DNA of 33,749 nt, from positions 1 to 33,749 of the forward strand of contig CAMKRB010000005.1 in the NCBI GenBank assembly GCA_946415045.1. Direction: 5' to 3'. Positions 1 to 7,884 of this stretch are shown here, piece by piece (the stretch's first letter is position 1; the number at the start of each line of letters is the position of its first letter). The stretch is from an uncultured Myxococcales bacterium. GTDB taxonomy: Bacteria; Myxococcota_A; Bradymonadia; UBA4248. Under the pieces are notes generated by a model, which saw nothing but the letters and a program-made list of their open reading frames with translations, was not told where the DNA came from and made no database searches. The translations under genes were made by a program, and so were the position numbers.

Positions 1-1
1 T

Positions 2-262
2 GCGGCTCACGCGATGATTGTGAATCTTGAGCCGTATACAGTTGCGCTCAGGCCTTCGCAGCGCCATTTGTTGTCGCTCGTGATTGCCGGCCCATGGGTA
101 TTGCCCGCATGGCTCGTCGGGCTTGTTGCCGGTGATGATATCGTGTCGCAGCAGCCTTGTCTGATGCCGGTTTTAGCTCTGGTTGTGCTCGGGCTTGTTC
201 AGTTTGCGATGGGGGCGCTGTTCAGGATGCAAAACACCGGCGGCAGACAGCAAAAAACATAG
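2..262 (+). CDS. C-terminal part of a membrane protein, possibly CcmB-like heme exporter subunit (cut by window edge)
   Basis: The reading frame is open to the left edge of the window and stops at 262; an internal ATG lies at 14, but the true start is probably outside. The visible 86 residues hold two strongly hydrophobic stretches, one around LVIAGPWVLPAWLVGLVAG and one around PVLALVVLGLVQFAMGALF, joined by a short polar loop. This resembles the last two membrane helices of CcmB, the permease partner of CcmA in cytochrome c maturation. The CcmA-like and CcmF-like genes next door, on the other strand, favour that reading. The last 90 bases overlap the 3' end of the convergent gene. The codon pattern in this frame is plausible, but the CcmB assignment is an inference from hydropathy and context. 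It could be another polytopic membrane protein. Confidence 0.4.
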   Translation, partial: AAHAMIVNLEPYTVALRPSQRHLLSLVIAGPWVLPAWLVGLVAGDDIVSQQPCLMPVLALVVLGLVQFAMGALFRMQNTGGRQQKT

Positions 263-1477
263 CCACAGCACCACAATCCAGATCTCATACAGCATGGCCA
301 GGGTGATATTGCGCCGCAGCAGCAGAACCCCAAACCGGGCCTGGTAATCCATAAACCAGAATCTCTGGATGCCGCCTGGTGTGATCATGTCGCGGTGATC
401 CATCGGCATCATCTGGTGGTTGCATGATTGCGCAGAAATATCGGTTGTTTGCAGGTCGCTTTGAATAGTCGCATGATAGATCTGGCAGTTGTCTGCGTCT
501 GAAATGCGGATGCCCGCAAGCGAGATGCCTGAATTCTGGGGGGCGAGGCCGACCCGGATTTGATCGGCATCTGAACTGACAAATGCCGGAAGCATCATCG
601 TGCAGACACCAGCGGCAGCCGCCGCCAGACGGCGCATGGTGATGCGGTCGGCTGCGCACACACACCAGATCACGGCAAAACACGGATACAGCCATCTGTT
701 CTCGATGAAATTGCCCTGTGACAACAGGTAAATGAACAGCATCAACAGGCCGCATGTGTATTGCGCTGTCTGATGAATGGCGGATGTTTTGTGATGATTT
801 GTTTTGGGGATGCGGCGGTTTCGGCAGATGAACAATGCCAGAAAACAAGCGGCAGACAGATACCAAATCAGGGCGTTGACCTGAGCATCCACATAGCTGT
901 GGCGCGACTGATCTGTTGGCATCAGATACAGGCTCCAGATTTGATACATCGCCAGAATCAGGCACAGATAACGCCAGAATGCAGAGTGGGAACGCGATAG
1001 GGCGTAAGCGGCAATAAACAGGCACAGCGAACCGGTTTCGACGCTGTCCCATTGCCACAGCATGCCCCAGTCGGGGGCATCCATGGCCCATATCATGCCG
1101 GTTGCAATAGCTGCCAGCTGATTGACCAGCATGGCTTTGGATAATACGTCAGTTTCGTCGCATTGAGGCAAACTCAGCATGGCCCACAGACAGCAGCCGG
1201 CAGTCCACGAAAACAGGATATGGGCCGGAGCAATCCAATGCATCGAAAACATCGACTCGGGGGTGATTGCCGGGGGCTGAATGAGAAGAAGATACATGAC
1301 GAACATGAGCCGCGAGGGGATGTCGTGCGGCCGCAGGTGCTGTATCCATGCCAGCAGCATCACGCCCAGCCAAAGCCTGTAGAAATCAATGCAGGCATGC
1401 GCGAACGAGTGGCTCACTGCATCGCGCAGGGCAAACAGGAACAGCACAAGTGTGCAGAACAGGTAGATGCGTTTCAT
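173..1477 (-). CDS. Divergent, shortened CcmF/CcmC-superfamily cytochrome c heme-handling membrane protein
   Basis: This 434-residue polytopic membrane protein starts at the ATG at 1477, one base after the stop of the CcmA-like gene (TAACATG), so the two are almost certainly co-translated. An upstream extension of the frame is antisense to nothing useful and is ignored. Family signs: a WWD-like motif (DWGMLWQWDSVETGSL), which in CcmC/CcmF/CcsA binds heme; a preceding helix with histidines (SMHWIAPAHILFSW), like the HxPxAW helix of CcmC; and QSRHSY, which may match the SVHAF heme-ligand motif of CcmF. A periplasmic segment near the C-terminus (VGLAPQNSG to CNHQMMPMDH) precedes a final helix, as in CcmF. 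It is much shorter than typical CcmF (about 650 residues), and the motifs are degenerate. Heme transfer to apocytochrome c is the likely role. The exact family member is uncertain. Confidence 0.55.
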   Translation of the reverse strand: MKRIYLFCTLVLFLFALRDAVSHSFAHACIDFYRLWLGVMLLAWIQHLRPHDIPSRLMFVMYLLLIQPPAITPESMFSMHWIAPAHILFSWTAGCCLWAMLSLPQCDETDVLSKAMLVNQLAAIATGMIWAMDAPDWGMLWQWDSVETGSLCLFIAAYALSRSHSAFWRYLCLILAMYQIWSLYLMPTDQSRHSYVDAQVNALIWYLSAACFLALFICRNRRIPKTNHHKTSAIHQTAQYTCGLLMLFIYLLSQGNFIENRWLYPCFAVIWCVCAADRITMRRLAAAAAGVCTMMLPAFVSSDADQIRVGLAPQNSGISLAGIRISDADNCQIYHATIQSDLQTTDISAQSCNHQMMPMDHRDMITPGGIQRFWFMDYQARFGVLLLRRNITLAMLYEIWIVVLWLCFLLSAAGVLHPEQRPHRKLNKPEHNQS

Positions 1478-1478
1478 G

Positions 1479-2051
1479 TTATCGTAAATCAGATACAGAT
1501 ACAGGCGACAGAATCTGGCTGAGCGGATGATCTGCCCGATGACCGGTGGCGATGATATCGTGATCACCTGCATAATGACGCAGGATATCCAGCAACTGGG
1601 TGCATCTGGCATCATCAAGACAGCGGGTGGGTTCATCGATAAGGAAAATATCACACGGCATGCAGAAAGTCAGGCACAATGCGCACCATTGTCTTTCGCC
1701 GGCCGACATATCGGCTGGGCGTCGTGATGTGAATGGCTCTATCTGAAACAATTGCGAGGGTTTCTGAATATCGCCGTACATGCTGTGCATCCAGTCCAGA
1801 TGCGACTGTATGGTCAATTCGTCGAACAGAATACTGTGATCGAGAAATAGTGATGCGCGCCAGCTCGTTTTATTGTGAAGGGTGATGGTGCCCGACGACG
1901 GCTGGAGGACGCCGGCGATGATTTGCAACAGCGATGTTTTGCCGGAACCGTTGGCACCGTAACAGTAGCATTTGCAGGGCAGATCACAGGTGAGGCTGCA
2001 GAACAGCGGCGTCGCGGTGTAACTGAATGATATATTTTGCAGATGAATCAT
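1479..2051 (-). CDS. ccmA: ABC transporter ATPase, CcmA-like
   Basis: A 190-residue ATPase. Walker A is GANGSGKT (residues 32-39), the ABC signature appears as MSAGERQ, Walker B is IFLIDEPT, and a histidine follows in ATGH (switch region). The size fits CcmA (about 200 residues), the small ATPase that powers CcmB-CcmC in cytochrome c maturation, and the gene sits directly upstream of the CcmF/CcmC-like gene with a one-base gap. The start was set at 2051 (MIHLQN), where homology to ABC proteins begins. The longer frame to 2150 translates the GC-rich repeat element at 2062-2153 and is not credible. No good Shine-Dalgarno sequence is visible. The N-terminal half is unusually rich in cysteine. 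ABC ATPase identity is firm; the CcmA call rests on size and neighbours. Confidence 0.7.
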   Translation of the reverse strand: MIHLQNISFSYTATPLFCSLTCDLPCKCYCYGANGSGKTSLLQIIAGVLQPSSGTITLHNKTSWRASLFLDHSILFDELTIQSHLDWMHSMYGDIQKPSQLFQIEPFTSRRPADMSAGERQWCALCLTFCMPCDIFLIDEPTRCLDDARCTQLLDILRHYAGDHDIIATGHRADHPLSQILSPVSVSDLR

Positions 2052-2061
2052 GGAGATCGCA

Positions 2062-2153
2062 GAACCGGGGGCGTTGCGGGGGGCACCCCCGCAGTGGGGG
2101 GCGGCGCGTATTTGCGCAGCAAATAGCGCCGTGGGGGGCTTGGCCCCCAACCC
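2062..2153 (+). repeat. Composite intergenic hairpin element, copy A
   Basis: Three adjacent inverted repeats. The first is a G-run/C-run hairpin around 2074-2092. The central hairpin is 2103-2130, with arms GGCGC (bulged G at 2108) TATTTGC and GCAAATA GCGCC around loop GCA. The third is a GGGGG...CCCCC hairpin at about 2132-2148. The same three-part order and nearly the same bases recur at 21882-21969, and related single hairpins occur at 7796-7880 and 28081-28143. The element lies between two divergently read genes and is non-coding. It looks like a REP/BIME-type dispersed repeat. Confidence 0.75.
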
Positions 2154-2239
2154 ATCACATTGTATTTAAAACGGATGCGACGTGTGATAAATAATTGCTG
2201 CGAATTGTCAAATGCGCAACAATCATTGAGAGGATAACG

Positions 2240-3712
2240 ATGAAATATAGATATATTGCGGCTTTGATGCTGATCGGCATGTGCGTTTCGTGCGGGCAGA
2301 AGCATGAGAAAACTGAGCCCAACCAGAGTGCGGTGCAGGCACCGCTTCCTGGCTCACCCGAAGAAGCCGTGATGGTTGCAGGTGATTTGGCTCTTACGAT
2401 GGCGGATTACGACCGCTGTATCGAAGTGCACAATCTGATGGGGCGGCATTTCTCGAAGCGGGCACTTGCGAATCCGCAGTTTCAGCGCGATGAATTGCAG
2501 CGGTGTTTTCAGAGCAGATTTCTGAAAGATTATATGGTGAAGAATCAGATTGCGATTGCGCCTGCAGAGGTTGAGGCGGAGACGGCCAGATTGCTGAAGA
2601 CCAACGATGTTGCCGATGTGAATGCGCTCGCTGCGAAGCTGGGGATTGCGCCCGATCATATTCAGGATGTTATCGCCGATTCGCTGATTCCGTTGAAAGT
2701 TCAGGGGCATATCATCACGACGCTGTCTGATGATGTGATGCGCATGGCGTATGATATCGACGAGCGAGTGATGCATGTTGAAGTGGCGGATTTCGACAAC
2801 TCGCCGAGTGATGAAGAGCTGAGTGCCTATCTTGAGGACAATGGGGGGAGCCTGTCGGCATATTTGGGACGGCATCCGCAGTTGCTGAATGGTCTGCCGC
2901 ATGTGTATTTCGTTCGAATGGGTTATCTGGTGAATGGTGACGAAAACGAAAGCGATGTGATGCGGCGGTGGGAAGCGCTTCGGTTGGTCGCGGTGCAGCA
3001 GGGCATGGATAAGGCCATTGAAAAATGCGAATCCGAGAAGATGTCGGGATGCGTTGTGATGAATGGCAAAGACAAACCGCTCGTCGAGGAACGCAGCGAG
3101 GATAACAAATGGGCGTTTAGAATGCCCGTTGGCAGCGTGTCTGAAATGGATCGGACGCCGGTTGACCGCGCTTTTAAGATCACGCTGAAGCTGGAAGAAC
3201 CGCAGCCGCTGGATTTGCACGATCCGGCTGTGCAAAAGAATATTGGACGCCGTGCAATGCTGGATACCGTGCCGTCGCTGCACCTGACGGCGCAGCTCAA
3301 ATCAGCCTTTGCAATGCCCGATGTCGATTTGGATACGGTCGCAAGAGCGCTGGATGGTCACTATGTTTCAAACGAAGCGTCGTATTATAAAATCAAATCG
3401 CAGCATCTGGTTGCCAGCAAACAGGTGATTGAGATGCTGAGCGATGTCAAACCCGAAGAAATCGGACTGTTTTCGAACCCGATACTCGAAAACGATCGGC
3501 TGTACGTGTTCAGGGTGCTGTCGATTCGGCAGCCATCGGATGCCGATTATCTGGCACATCGCGATGAATGGCTGAAACGGCGTTCTGATGACCCCTCGCT
3601 CGAAATGCTGAATCGCTGGCTGCAAAACAAAGTGCCTAGTATGGCGACGCAGAATATTGTACCGGTGCAGGCTAAATACGGTATTTTGCAGCCCAATGGA
3701 ACCATCCGGTAA
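2240..3712 (+). CDS. SurA/parvulin-like peptidyl-prolyl isomerase-family lipoprotein
   Basis: The start is at 2240, with GAGAGG about seven bases upstream; the earlier in-frame start at 2195 has no ribosome site and would bury the signal sequence. The 490-residue product begins with a lipoprotein-type signal (MKYRYIAALMLIGM) ending in CVSC, so the cysteine at residue 18 is probably lipidated. Residues about 45-170 form a helical SurA-N-like region (AGDLALTMADYDRC onward). Residues about 215-320 resemble a PpiC rotamase fold, with MPVGSVSEM and ITLKLEEP matching the 'L.vGevS.p...iikl.e' pattern near the end of parvulin domains. A further helical region and the C-terminus follow. The likely role is folding or quality control of outer-membrane or secreted proteins in the periplasm. 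The catalytic residues are not clearly conserved, so it may be chaperone-only. It appears monocistronic. Confidence 0.6.
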   Translation: MKYRYIAALMLIGMCVSCGQKHEKTEPNQSAVQAPLPGSPEEAVMVAGDLALTMADYDRCIEVHNLMGRHFSKRALANPQFQRDELQRCFQSRFLKDYMVKNQIAIAPAEVEAETARLLKTNDVADVNALAAKLGIAPDHIQDVIADSLIPLKVQGHIITTLSDDVMRMAYDIDERVMHVEVADFDNSPSDEELSAYLEDNGGSLSAYLGRHPQLLNGLPHVYFVRMGYLVNGDENESDVMRRWEALRLVAVQQGMDKAIEKCESEKMSGCVVMNGKDKPLVEERSEDNKWAFRMPVGSVSEMDRTPVDRAFKITLKLEEPQPLDLHDPAVQKNIGRRAMLDTVPSLHLTAQLKSAFAMPDVDLDTVARALDGHYVSNEASYYKIKSQHLVASKQVIEMLSDVKPEEIGLFSNPILENDRLYVFRVLSIRQPSDADYLAHRDEWLKRRSDDPSLEMLNRWLQNKVPSMATQNIVPVQAKYGILQPNGTIR

Positions 3713-3723
3713 TCCGTGGAGAT

Positions 3724-3752
3724 TTGCGGATATCGGTAAAAAAAGCTATGCT
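3724..3752 (+). promoter_or_regulatory. Probable sigma-70 promoter for the FG-GAP protein gene
   Basis: TTGCGG at 3724-3729 and TATGCT at 3747-3752 are separated by exactly 17 bases, giving an expected transcription start near 3759, about 47 bases before the gene's ATG. It lies in the short gap after the SurA-like gene. This is based on pattern match only. Confidence 0.45.
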
Positions 3753-3805
3753 AAGTGTGGGGTGGAGTGTGATTCGAACGCGTGATTTGGGTGAAGTGGT
3801 CTGAT

Positions 3806-6670
3806 ATGAAGAAACGTGGCTGGTTATGGTGCGCATGTCTAATGGGTGTGATGCTGCCGCAGTATGTGGCAGGCCAGGATTTGCAGCAGAATTCAGATAA
3901 ACTCTGGCAGCTTGAGCCAGGGCAGATCGTCGGTGGCAGCAGCCGGATTTCGGGTGCGCGCCTGATGGATCCCGTTGTGTTCGATATGAATGGCGATGGC
4001 ATCGACGATATCGTATTTGGTGCCCCCGGCATGAGTCCCAATGGATTTGCATCAGCCGGCAGCATTTATGTATTGCTTGGCAAACAGGGACAATCCCTTG
4101 AGGGAATCCGCGATACGACATCGCTGCAGGTTTTCGATTATCGGTTCGATGGGCATACCCGAAATGGCCAGCTCGGCATGAATATCGTAACGGGCGATTT
4201 CAATGGCGATGGCAAACTGGATATGGCCGTTTCTGAGCCCGGACAGATGGGCGCTGTACACCTGTTTTATGGCGGAAATGCGCGCGAAAAAGGCGTCTAT
4301 GATGTGCTTCAGAAAGGCGGTGCAGATGTGTCATTCGTGACTTCCGAGGCCGGATCCAGTCTTGGTCTTTCGATGTGTACCGGCGATTTGAACCACGATG
4401 GCATCACGGATCTGGCGCTGGCTTCGATGGGACGTCTCAGTGGTCAGTCGGTGATTGCCAGCCAGGTCACACTGCTTACCATGCGCCGGAGCTGGGATAA
4501 ATCGTCGTATGATATCGGTTCGAAGCTGTACGGCAAAACGACAATCGTGCGCCCGGTATCCAGTGGGATCCGCGTGCTGCACAGCTGTGCCATCGGCGAT
4601 TTCAACGACGATGGTGTGGCTGATATCGCGCTGGGCATGCCTCTGGATACATCAAAAGGTCAAAAGGCTGCCGGCAGTGTGACGATCGTTTATCAGCCGT
4701 TCAGATATAACGGAACAGTCATCGACATCGGCAAGGCGGACGACGAAATCAGCCTGAGAATCAGCGGTGATCAGGCAAATGCGCAGTTCGGCTACAGCGT
4801 GGCTGCAGGTGATTTTACAGGCGACGGACGCGATGATTTGGCTGTATCATCTCCCAACAGATTGATCAAAGGGCCAAATAACGAAGGCGCTGTCTATGTT
4901 TTTGATTCGAATGCCATGCCGAAGTTATCGGCAGATCAGCCGAAGTCGCTTCAGATATCCGGGAAGGGCGGGCAATTTGGTTATCGCATCCGTGCGGTCG
5001 ATGCCAACGGTGACAATCGTCCGGATCTGGTCATTTCCGCACCCTATGCCGGCATGCAGAATAACGGCGCACTCTCGGTTTATCTGGGCGGCCCCCATTT
5101 CGTCGAGTCTGTCGAACATAACCTGCGTCCGGATATCGAAATCAATGGCGCGGAATTCATGAGCTTTGGACTGGGTGCCGATTTCGGTGATATCGATGGC
5201 GACAGTAAACGCGATGCAGTGGTGCGCATGGCGGCCGACCCGGAACATCGCGAAAAAACCGGTGCAATGGCTGTACTCGGTGCCGTTTCGGAATTCCCGT
5301 CATCTTCGACCCTCGGCAATAACTTTATGACCATCACTGCGCCAAGTCAGGGCGGTGGTTTGTCGACCGACGTCAAACGCATCCATTATCAGAATGCCGA
5401 TTATCTGGCCTGGTTTTCACAAGGTGGCGCCGGCAATCGCAGTGTGATTTGCATGGTTCGCGAAGACCATAAGGGCGAGGATATTGCACTTGGAACCGCA
5501 AAAGGATGCGATATTCAGATACTCGGTCCCGAGAATTATGCCATTTCAGATTTTGCAGTTTCCAAATCCTCGTCTGGAAAAACGATGCTTACCATCGCGG
5601 TGCCCGATATGCCGGTGAAATCTGCAACCGGCTTTGTCGCCGCCATTCCTTTGCCCGACGATATTTCTCAGCCCCTCGCCCTCAATCTGACCGAGTCAAC
5701 GCTCAAAACCAACGCCACCACCTATATCCTCGAAAACGAGCCGGTTTCCGCGCTCGGCGCTCAGCTGCGCTATCAGGACCTCAATGGGGACGGTTTCGAC
5801 GAACTCATCATCGGTGCCCCCTATCGCGAGATCGACAAGGAAATCAGCGGCAGCGTATTTATCGTTCGCGGCAGGGCTGACCAGAAAATGGGATTTCACA
5901 GCCTGACCGGATCGGACGTTCTCGTGCTCGAAGGTACATCAAACGAAGAATTCGGCAGTCAGTTCCAGGTGATGGATTTCAATCTGGATGGCGAGCTCGA
6001 TTTAATTGTGCGCGCTGCCAAATCTATGAATGCGTCGAACGAGAATTATTCGACCGTCTATGTATTTTCGTCGATTGGTCGTCGATCCGACAAGGTTTAC
6101 AGCGATCTTTCGCCCGAACTCACGGCGCTTCGCATTCTTGCGCCACAGAATCGTGCCGGTCTCGAAATCATTCCTCAGAACGTCGATGTGAACAACGACG
6201 GCCACGCCGATTTGATTCTGCTTTCCCCCGAATACAGGCCGGGATTGCAGAAACAGGGCGGCATCTTTGTCGTCTATGCCAGCGAGATGCTCAAAAGCGG
6301 CGAACTCAGACTGTCGGAAGAATCGCATGTGGGCTTTAGCTATATTCCCGGAAGAAATGAGAAACTGACCGATGCCCGGTTTGTCCGTCAGTCGTCCAGG
6401 CTGGAATTCATCGTAGTGATGGCCGATATGGCGACAGGTCTCAATCATACGCTCAATGCCTATGTTGACGAAGATGCTGATATCTTCCGTGGCCAGGCGG
6501 CCTCCGGAAAACTCAAGCGCACGACTTCCGAAGCCCGGATCTCTCGCGTGACAAAACTCGCTGTACTCCCCGAAAAAAGCGGGAATGCGGATGCGCTGTA
6601 TCTCGTTTTCCCATACGACGGCTTGATGCAGTCGGGCCAGGGAATCGCACGTCGTGTCGTTCCATGGTAA
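3806..6670 (+). CDS. Secreted FG-GAP/integrin-alpha-type beta-propeller repeat protein
   Basis: The chosen start at 3806 gives MKKRGWLWCACLMGVMLPQYVAG, a Sec signal peptide probably cleaved before QDL; the longer frame from 3782 would precede this signal. The product is 954 residues. It contains about ten FG-GAP repeats, each with a calcium-loop-like DxNxDGxxD followed by a hydrophobic 'FGAP'-type strand. Examples are DMNGDGIDDIVFGAP, DFNGDGKLDMAV, DLNHDGITDLAL, DFNDDGVADIAL, DFTGDGRDDLAVSSP, DANGDNRPDLVISAP, DLNGDGFDELIIGAP and DVNNDGHADLILLSP. Such repeats fold into blades of one or two seven-bladed propellers, as in integrin alpha chains, and usually serve in adhesion or ligand binding outside the cell. 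No C-terminal anchor, sorting signal or catalytic domain is visible. It has its own promoter-like site upstream and is followed by a new transcription unit. The ligand is unknown. Confidence 0.85.
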   Translation: MKKRGWLWCACLMGVMLPQYVAGQDLQQNSDKLWQLEPGQIVGGSSRISGARLMDPVVFDMNGDGIDDIVFGAPGMSPNGFASAGSIYVLLGKQGQSLEGIRDTTSLQVFDYRFDGHTRNGQLGMNIVTGDFNGDGKLDMAVSEPGQMGAVHLFYGGNAREKGVYDVLQKGGADVSFVTSEAGSSLGLSMCTGDLNHDGITDLALASMGRLSGQSVIASQVTLLTMRRSWDKSSYDIGSKLYGKTTIVRPVSSGIRVLHSCAIGDFNDDGVADIALGMPLDTSKGQKAAGSVTIVYQPFRYNGTVIDIGKADDEISLRISGDQANAQFGYSVAAGDFTGDGRDDLAVSSPNRLIKGPNNEGAVYVFDSNAMPKLSADQPKSLQISGKGGQFGYRIRAVDANGDNRPDLVISAPYAGMQNNGALSVYLGGPHFVESVEHNLRPDIEINGAEFMSFGLGADFGDIDGDSKRDAVVRMAADPEHREKTGAMAVLGAVSEFPSSSTLGNNFMTITAPSQGGGLSTDVKRIHYQNADYLAWFSQGGAGNRSVICMVREDHKGEDIALGTAKGCDIQILGPENYAISDFAVSKSSSGKTMLTIAVPDMPVKSATGFVAAIPLPDDISQPLALNLTESTLKTNATTYILENEPVSALGAQLRYQDLNGDGFDELIIGAPYREIDKEISGSVFIVRGRADQKMGFHSLTGSDVLVLEGTSNEEFGSQFQVMDFNLDGELDLIVRAAKSMNASNENYSTVYVFSSIGRRSDKVYSDLSPELTALRILAPQNRAGLEIIPQNVDVNNDGHADLILLSPEYRPGLQKQGGIFVVYASEMLKSGELRLSEESHVGFSYIPGRNEKLTDARFVRQSSRLEFIVVMADMATGLNHTLNAYVDEDADIFRGQAASGKLKRTTSEARISRVTKLAVLPEKSGNADALYLVFPYDGLMQSGQGIARRVVPW

Positions 6671-6696
6671 ATCCTCAACAATCTTTTCTTCCCCCC

Positions 6697-6725
6697 TTGA
6701 ACAGCTCTAAAATTTGCCCTAATCT
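6697..6725 (+). promoter_or_regulatory. Probable sigma-70 promoter for the 6811-7781 gene pair
   Basis: TTGAAC at 6697-6702 and TAATCT at 6720-6725 have 17-base spacing, with an expected start near 6732. This leaves a leader of about 80 bases before the GTG at 6811. The match is close to consensus, but experimental support is lacking. Confidence 0.5.
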
Positions 6726-6810
6726 GAGAATGCGATAATCTCCAGAGCGTCGCAGGCAGCGCCTTTAACTCGCAAGATGCGGACTCATATTCATGAACGG
6801 AGAGATTCCC

Positions 6811-7116
6811 GTGAAGGAAAAACAAACACAAAAAGTTACTCGTACCACGACAACGGTTATGCCGGCCAAAAAGGCTGAGCCCACACCCTACGAATTCCTC
6901 GAGCCCATCGAAGAAAAGGTCATTCGCATGCATTATGGTTTGTCCGAAGCAGACGAAAAAATGCTCGAATATGCCGTCGGGGCGAGCGAAGATACACGGA
7001 TGCGCGTGACCCTTATGGAAGCTGGTAATATTTCTGAACTCGATGGCGATGTGCCCGTTGCGCACGATGCTGATCGCCGTGTCCTTAACGAATACGTCAA
7101 GGGTCTGGATATCTAA
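6811..7116 (+). CDS. Small soluble protein of unknown function with a faint sigma-70 region 4-like segment
   Basis: A GTG start at 6811 is preferred because GGAGAG (6799-6804) sits six bases before it; the ATG at 6793 lies just upstream of that site. The product is 101 residues with no signal peptide or membrane segment. After a Lys/Thr-rich head, the segment EEKVIRMHYGLSEAD resembles the start of sigma-70 region 4 (REEKVLRMRFGI). The following stretch with LEY...TRMRV...MEAG...L is spaced like the helix-turn-helix of region 4.2 (LEE...TRERI...IEAK...L). By eye only about 8 of 27 positions agree, so a DNA-binding role is conjecture. The next gene starts five bases downstream, so the two form an operon. 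I do not recognise the family. Confidence 0.6.
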   Translation: MKEKQTQKVTRTTTTVMPAKKAEPTPYEFLEPIEEKVIRMHYGLSEADEKMLEYAVGASEDTRMRVTLMEAGNISELDGDVPVAHDADRRVLNEYVKGLDI

Positions 7117-7121
7117 ATCGT

Positions 7122-7781
7122 ATGTTCAGCCAACGACAGATAGCGGCAGCCGGTTTGATGGGTGTTTACGCCGGATGCGTAGCCCTCACTGTGAACTTGT
7201 TCAGGCTTCCCTATCGTCGTGGCGCATTTGTCGGCGTGTTGTTCGCCGCAACCATGCATCTGCTCGTCGTACTCCTGTACATTTCCATCGCGCTTCTCAT
7301 CGGCAGCGCCGTGGGCGATACATTGCTGGCGGCACCATTTACCCGATTGTCTATCCTCGCTGCGTGCCTGGTCTGTCAGGTGCTGTCGGGCATCGGAACG
7401 ACCATCATGGGGCGCTATTTTTATGCGCCGCGCAGCAGCCGCGATCCATTCGAACGCCAAAAACTCTACGAACACCTCAAATCGCTCGATACCGGCAAAA
7501 CCTCTGTATTACACGATGTCGTCACTGTTATGGCGAAAACGCCTGCACCGCCCGACCGCCGCTTTTCCTCCCTATGGGTCGTCTTTTGGGGTTTACTGTC
7601 GGCCATTGCACACGCCTATTGGTACATCATTCTCTTCCGCGCAAGCATCGATGCGCTTTTCTACGGCGTCCCAACCAATGCCGCATGGTGGCTGTCAATC
7701 GTTGGCTATTTCTCCATCGGCCTGGTCGTTCTGATCGTGGCAAACCTGGCCTCGATCTTCTGGCTGAACAGAGATTGCTGA
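7122..7781 (+). CDS. Integral membrane protein of unknown function
   Basis: A 219-residue protein with about five predicted membrane helices, near residues 8-27, 36-60, 75-95, 147-170 and 185-212. A cytoplasm-like charged loop (about 98-145: YFYAPRSSRDPFERQKLYEH and following) splits them into a three-helix and a two-helix group. It starts five bases after the stop of the small 101-residue protein, so the two are translated from one message. No transporter, protease or anti-sigma signature was recognised. If the small partner really binds DNA, a membrane-tethered sensing pair would be one option, but nothing here proves it. The gene ends two bases before the convergent repeat region. Confidence 0.65.
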   Translation: MFSQRQIAAAGLMGVYAGCVALTVNLFRLPYRRGAFVGVLFAATMHLLVVLLYISIALLIGSAVGDTLLAAPFTRLSILAACLVCQVLSGIGTTIMGRYFYAPRSSRDPFERQKLYEHLKSLDTGKTSVLHDVVTVMAKTPAPPDRRFSSLWVVFWGLLSAIAHAYWYIILFRASIDALFYGVPTNAAWWLSIVGYFSIGLVVLIVANLASIFWLNRDC

Positions 7782-7795
7782 TGTTTTTGGGGGCA

Positions 7796-7880
7796 GCGCT
7801 ATTTGCGCATAAGCGCAAATACGCGCATGCCGCGCCGCTATTTGCCGCCGTTCCTAAAGAACGCCGGCAAATACGCGCCG
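7796..7880 (-). repeat. Double bulged-hairpin intergenic element, copy C
   Basis: There are two hairpins in tandem. The first is GCGC TATTTGCGC, loop ATAA, GCGCAAATA, bulged C (7822), GCGC (7796-7826). The second is 7837-7876, with GC TATTTGCCG, an inner CGTTC/GAACG stem, then CGGCAAATA, bulged C (7874), GC. The bulge lies on the 3' arm in the + reading, so this copy is inverted relative to copies A and B. It fills the gap between two convergent genes and could also act as a bidirectional terminator. Confidence 0.7.
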
Positions 7881-7884
7881 CGCT

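Noticed and set aside
285-1091. 268-aa Pro/Arg-rich frame on -
   Set aside because: Out-of-frame shadow of the CcmF/CcmC-like gene, which has coherent membrane helices and a WWD motif.
2354-3283. 309-aa frame on - opposite the SurA-like gene
   Set aside because: His/Arg-rich antisense product with no motif; the + strand has a signal sequence, ribosome site and domain likeness.
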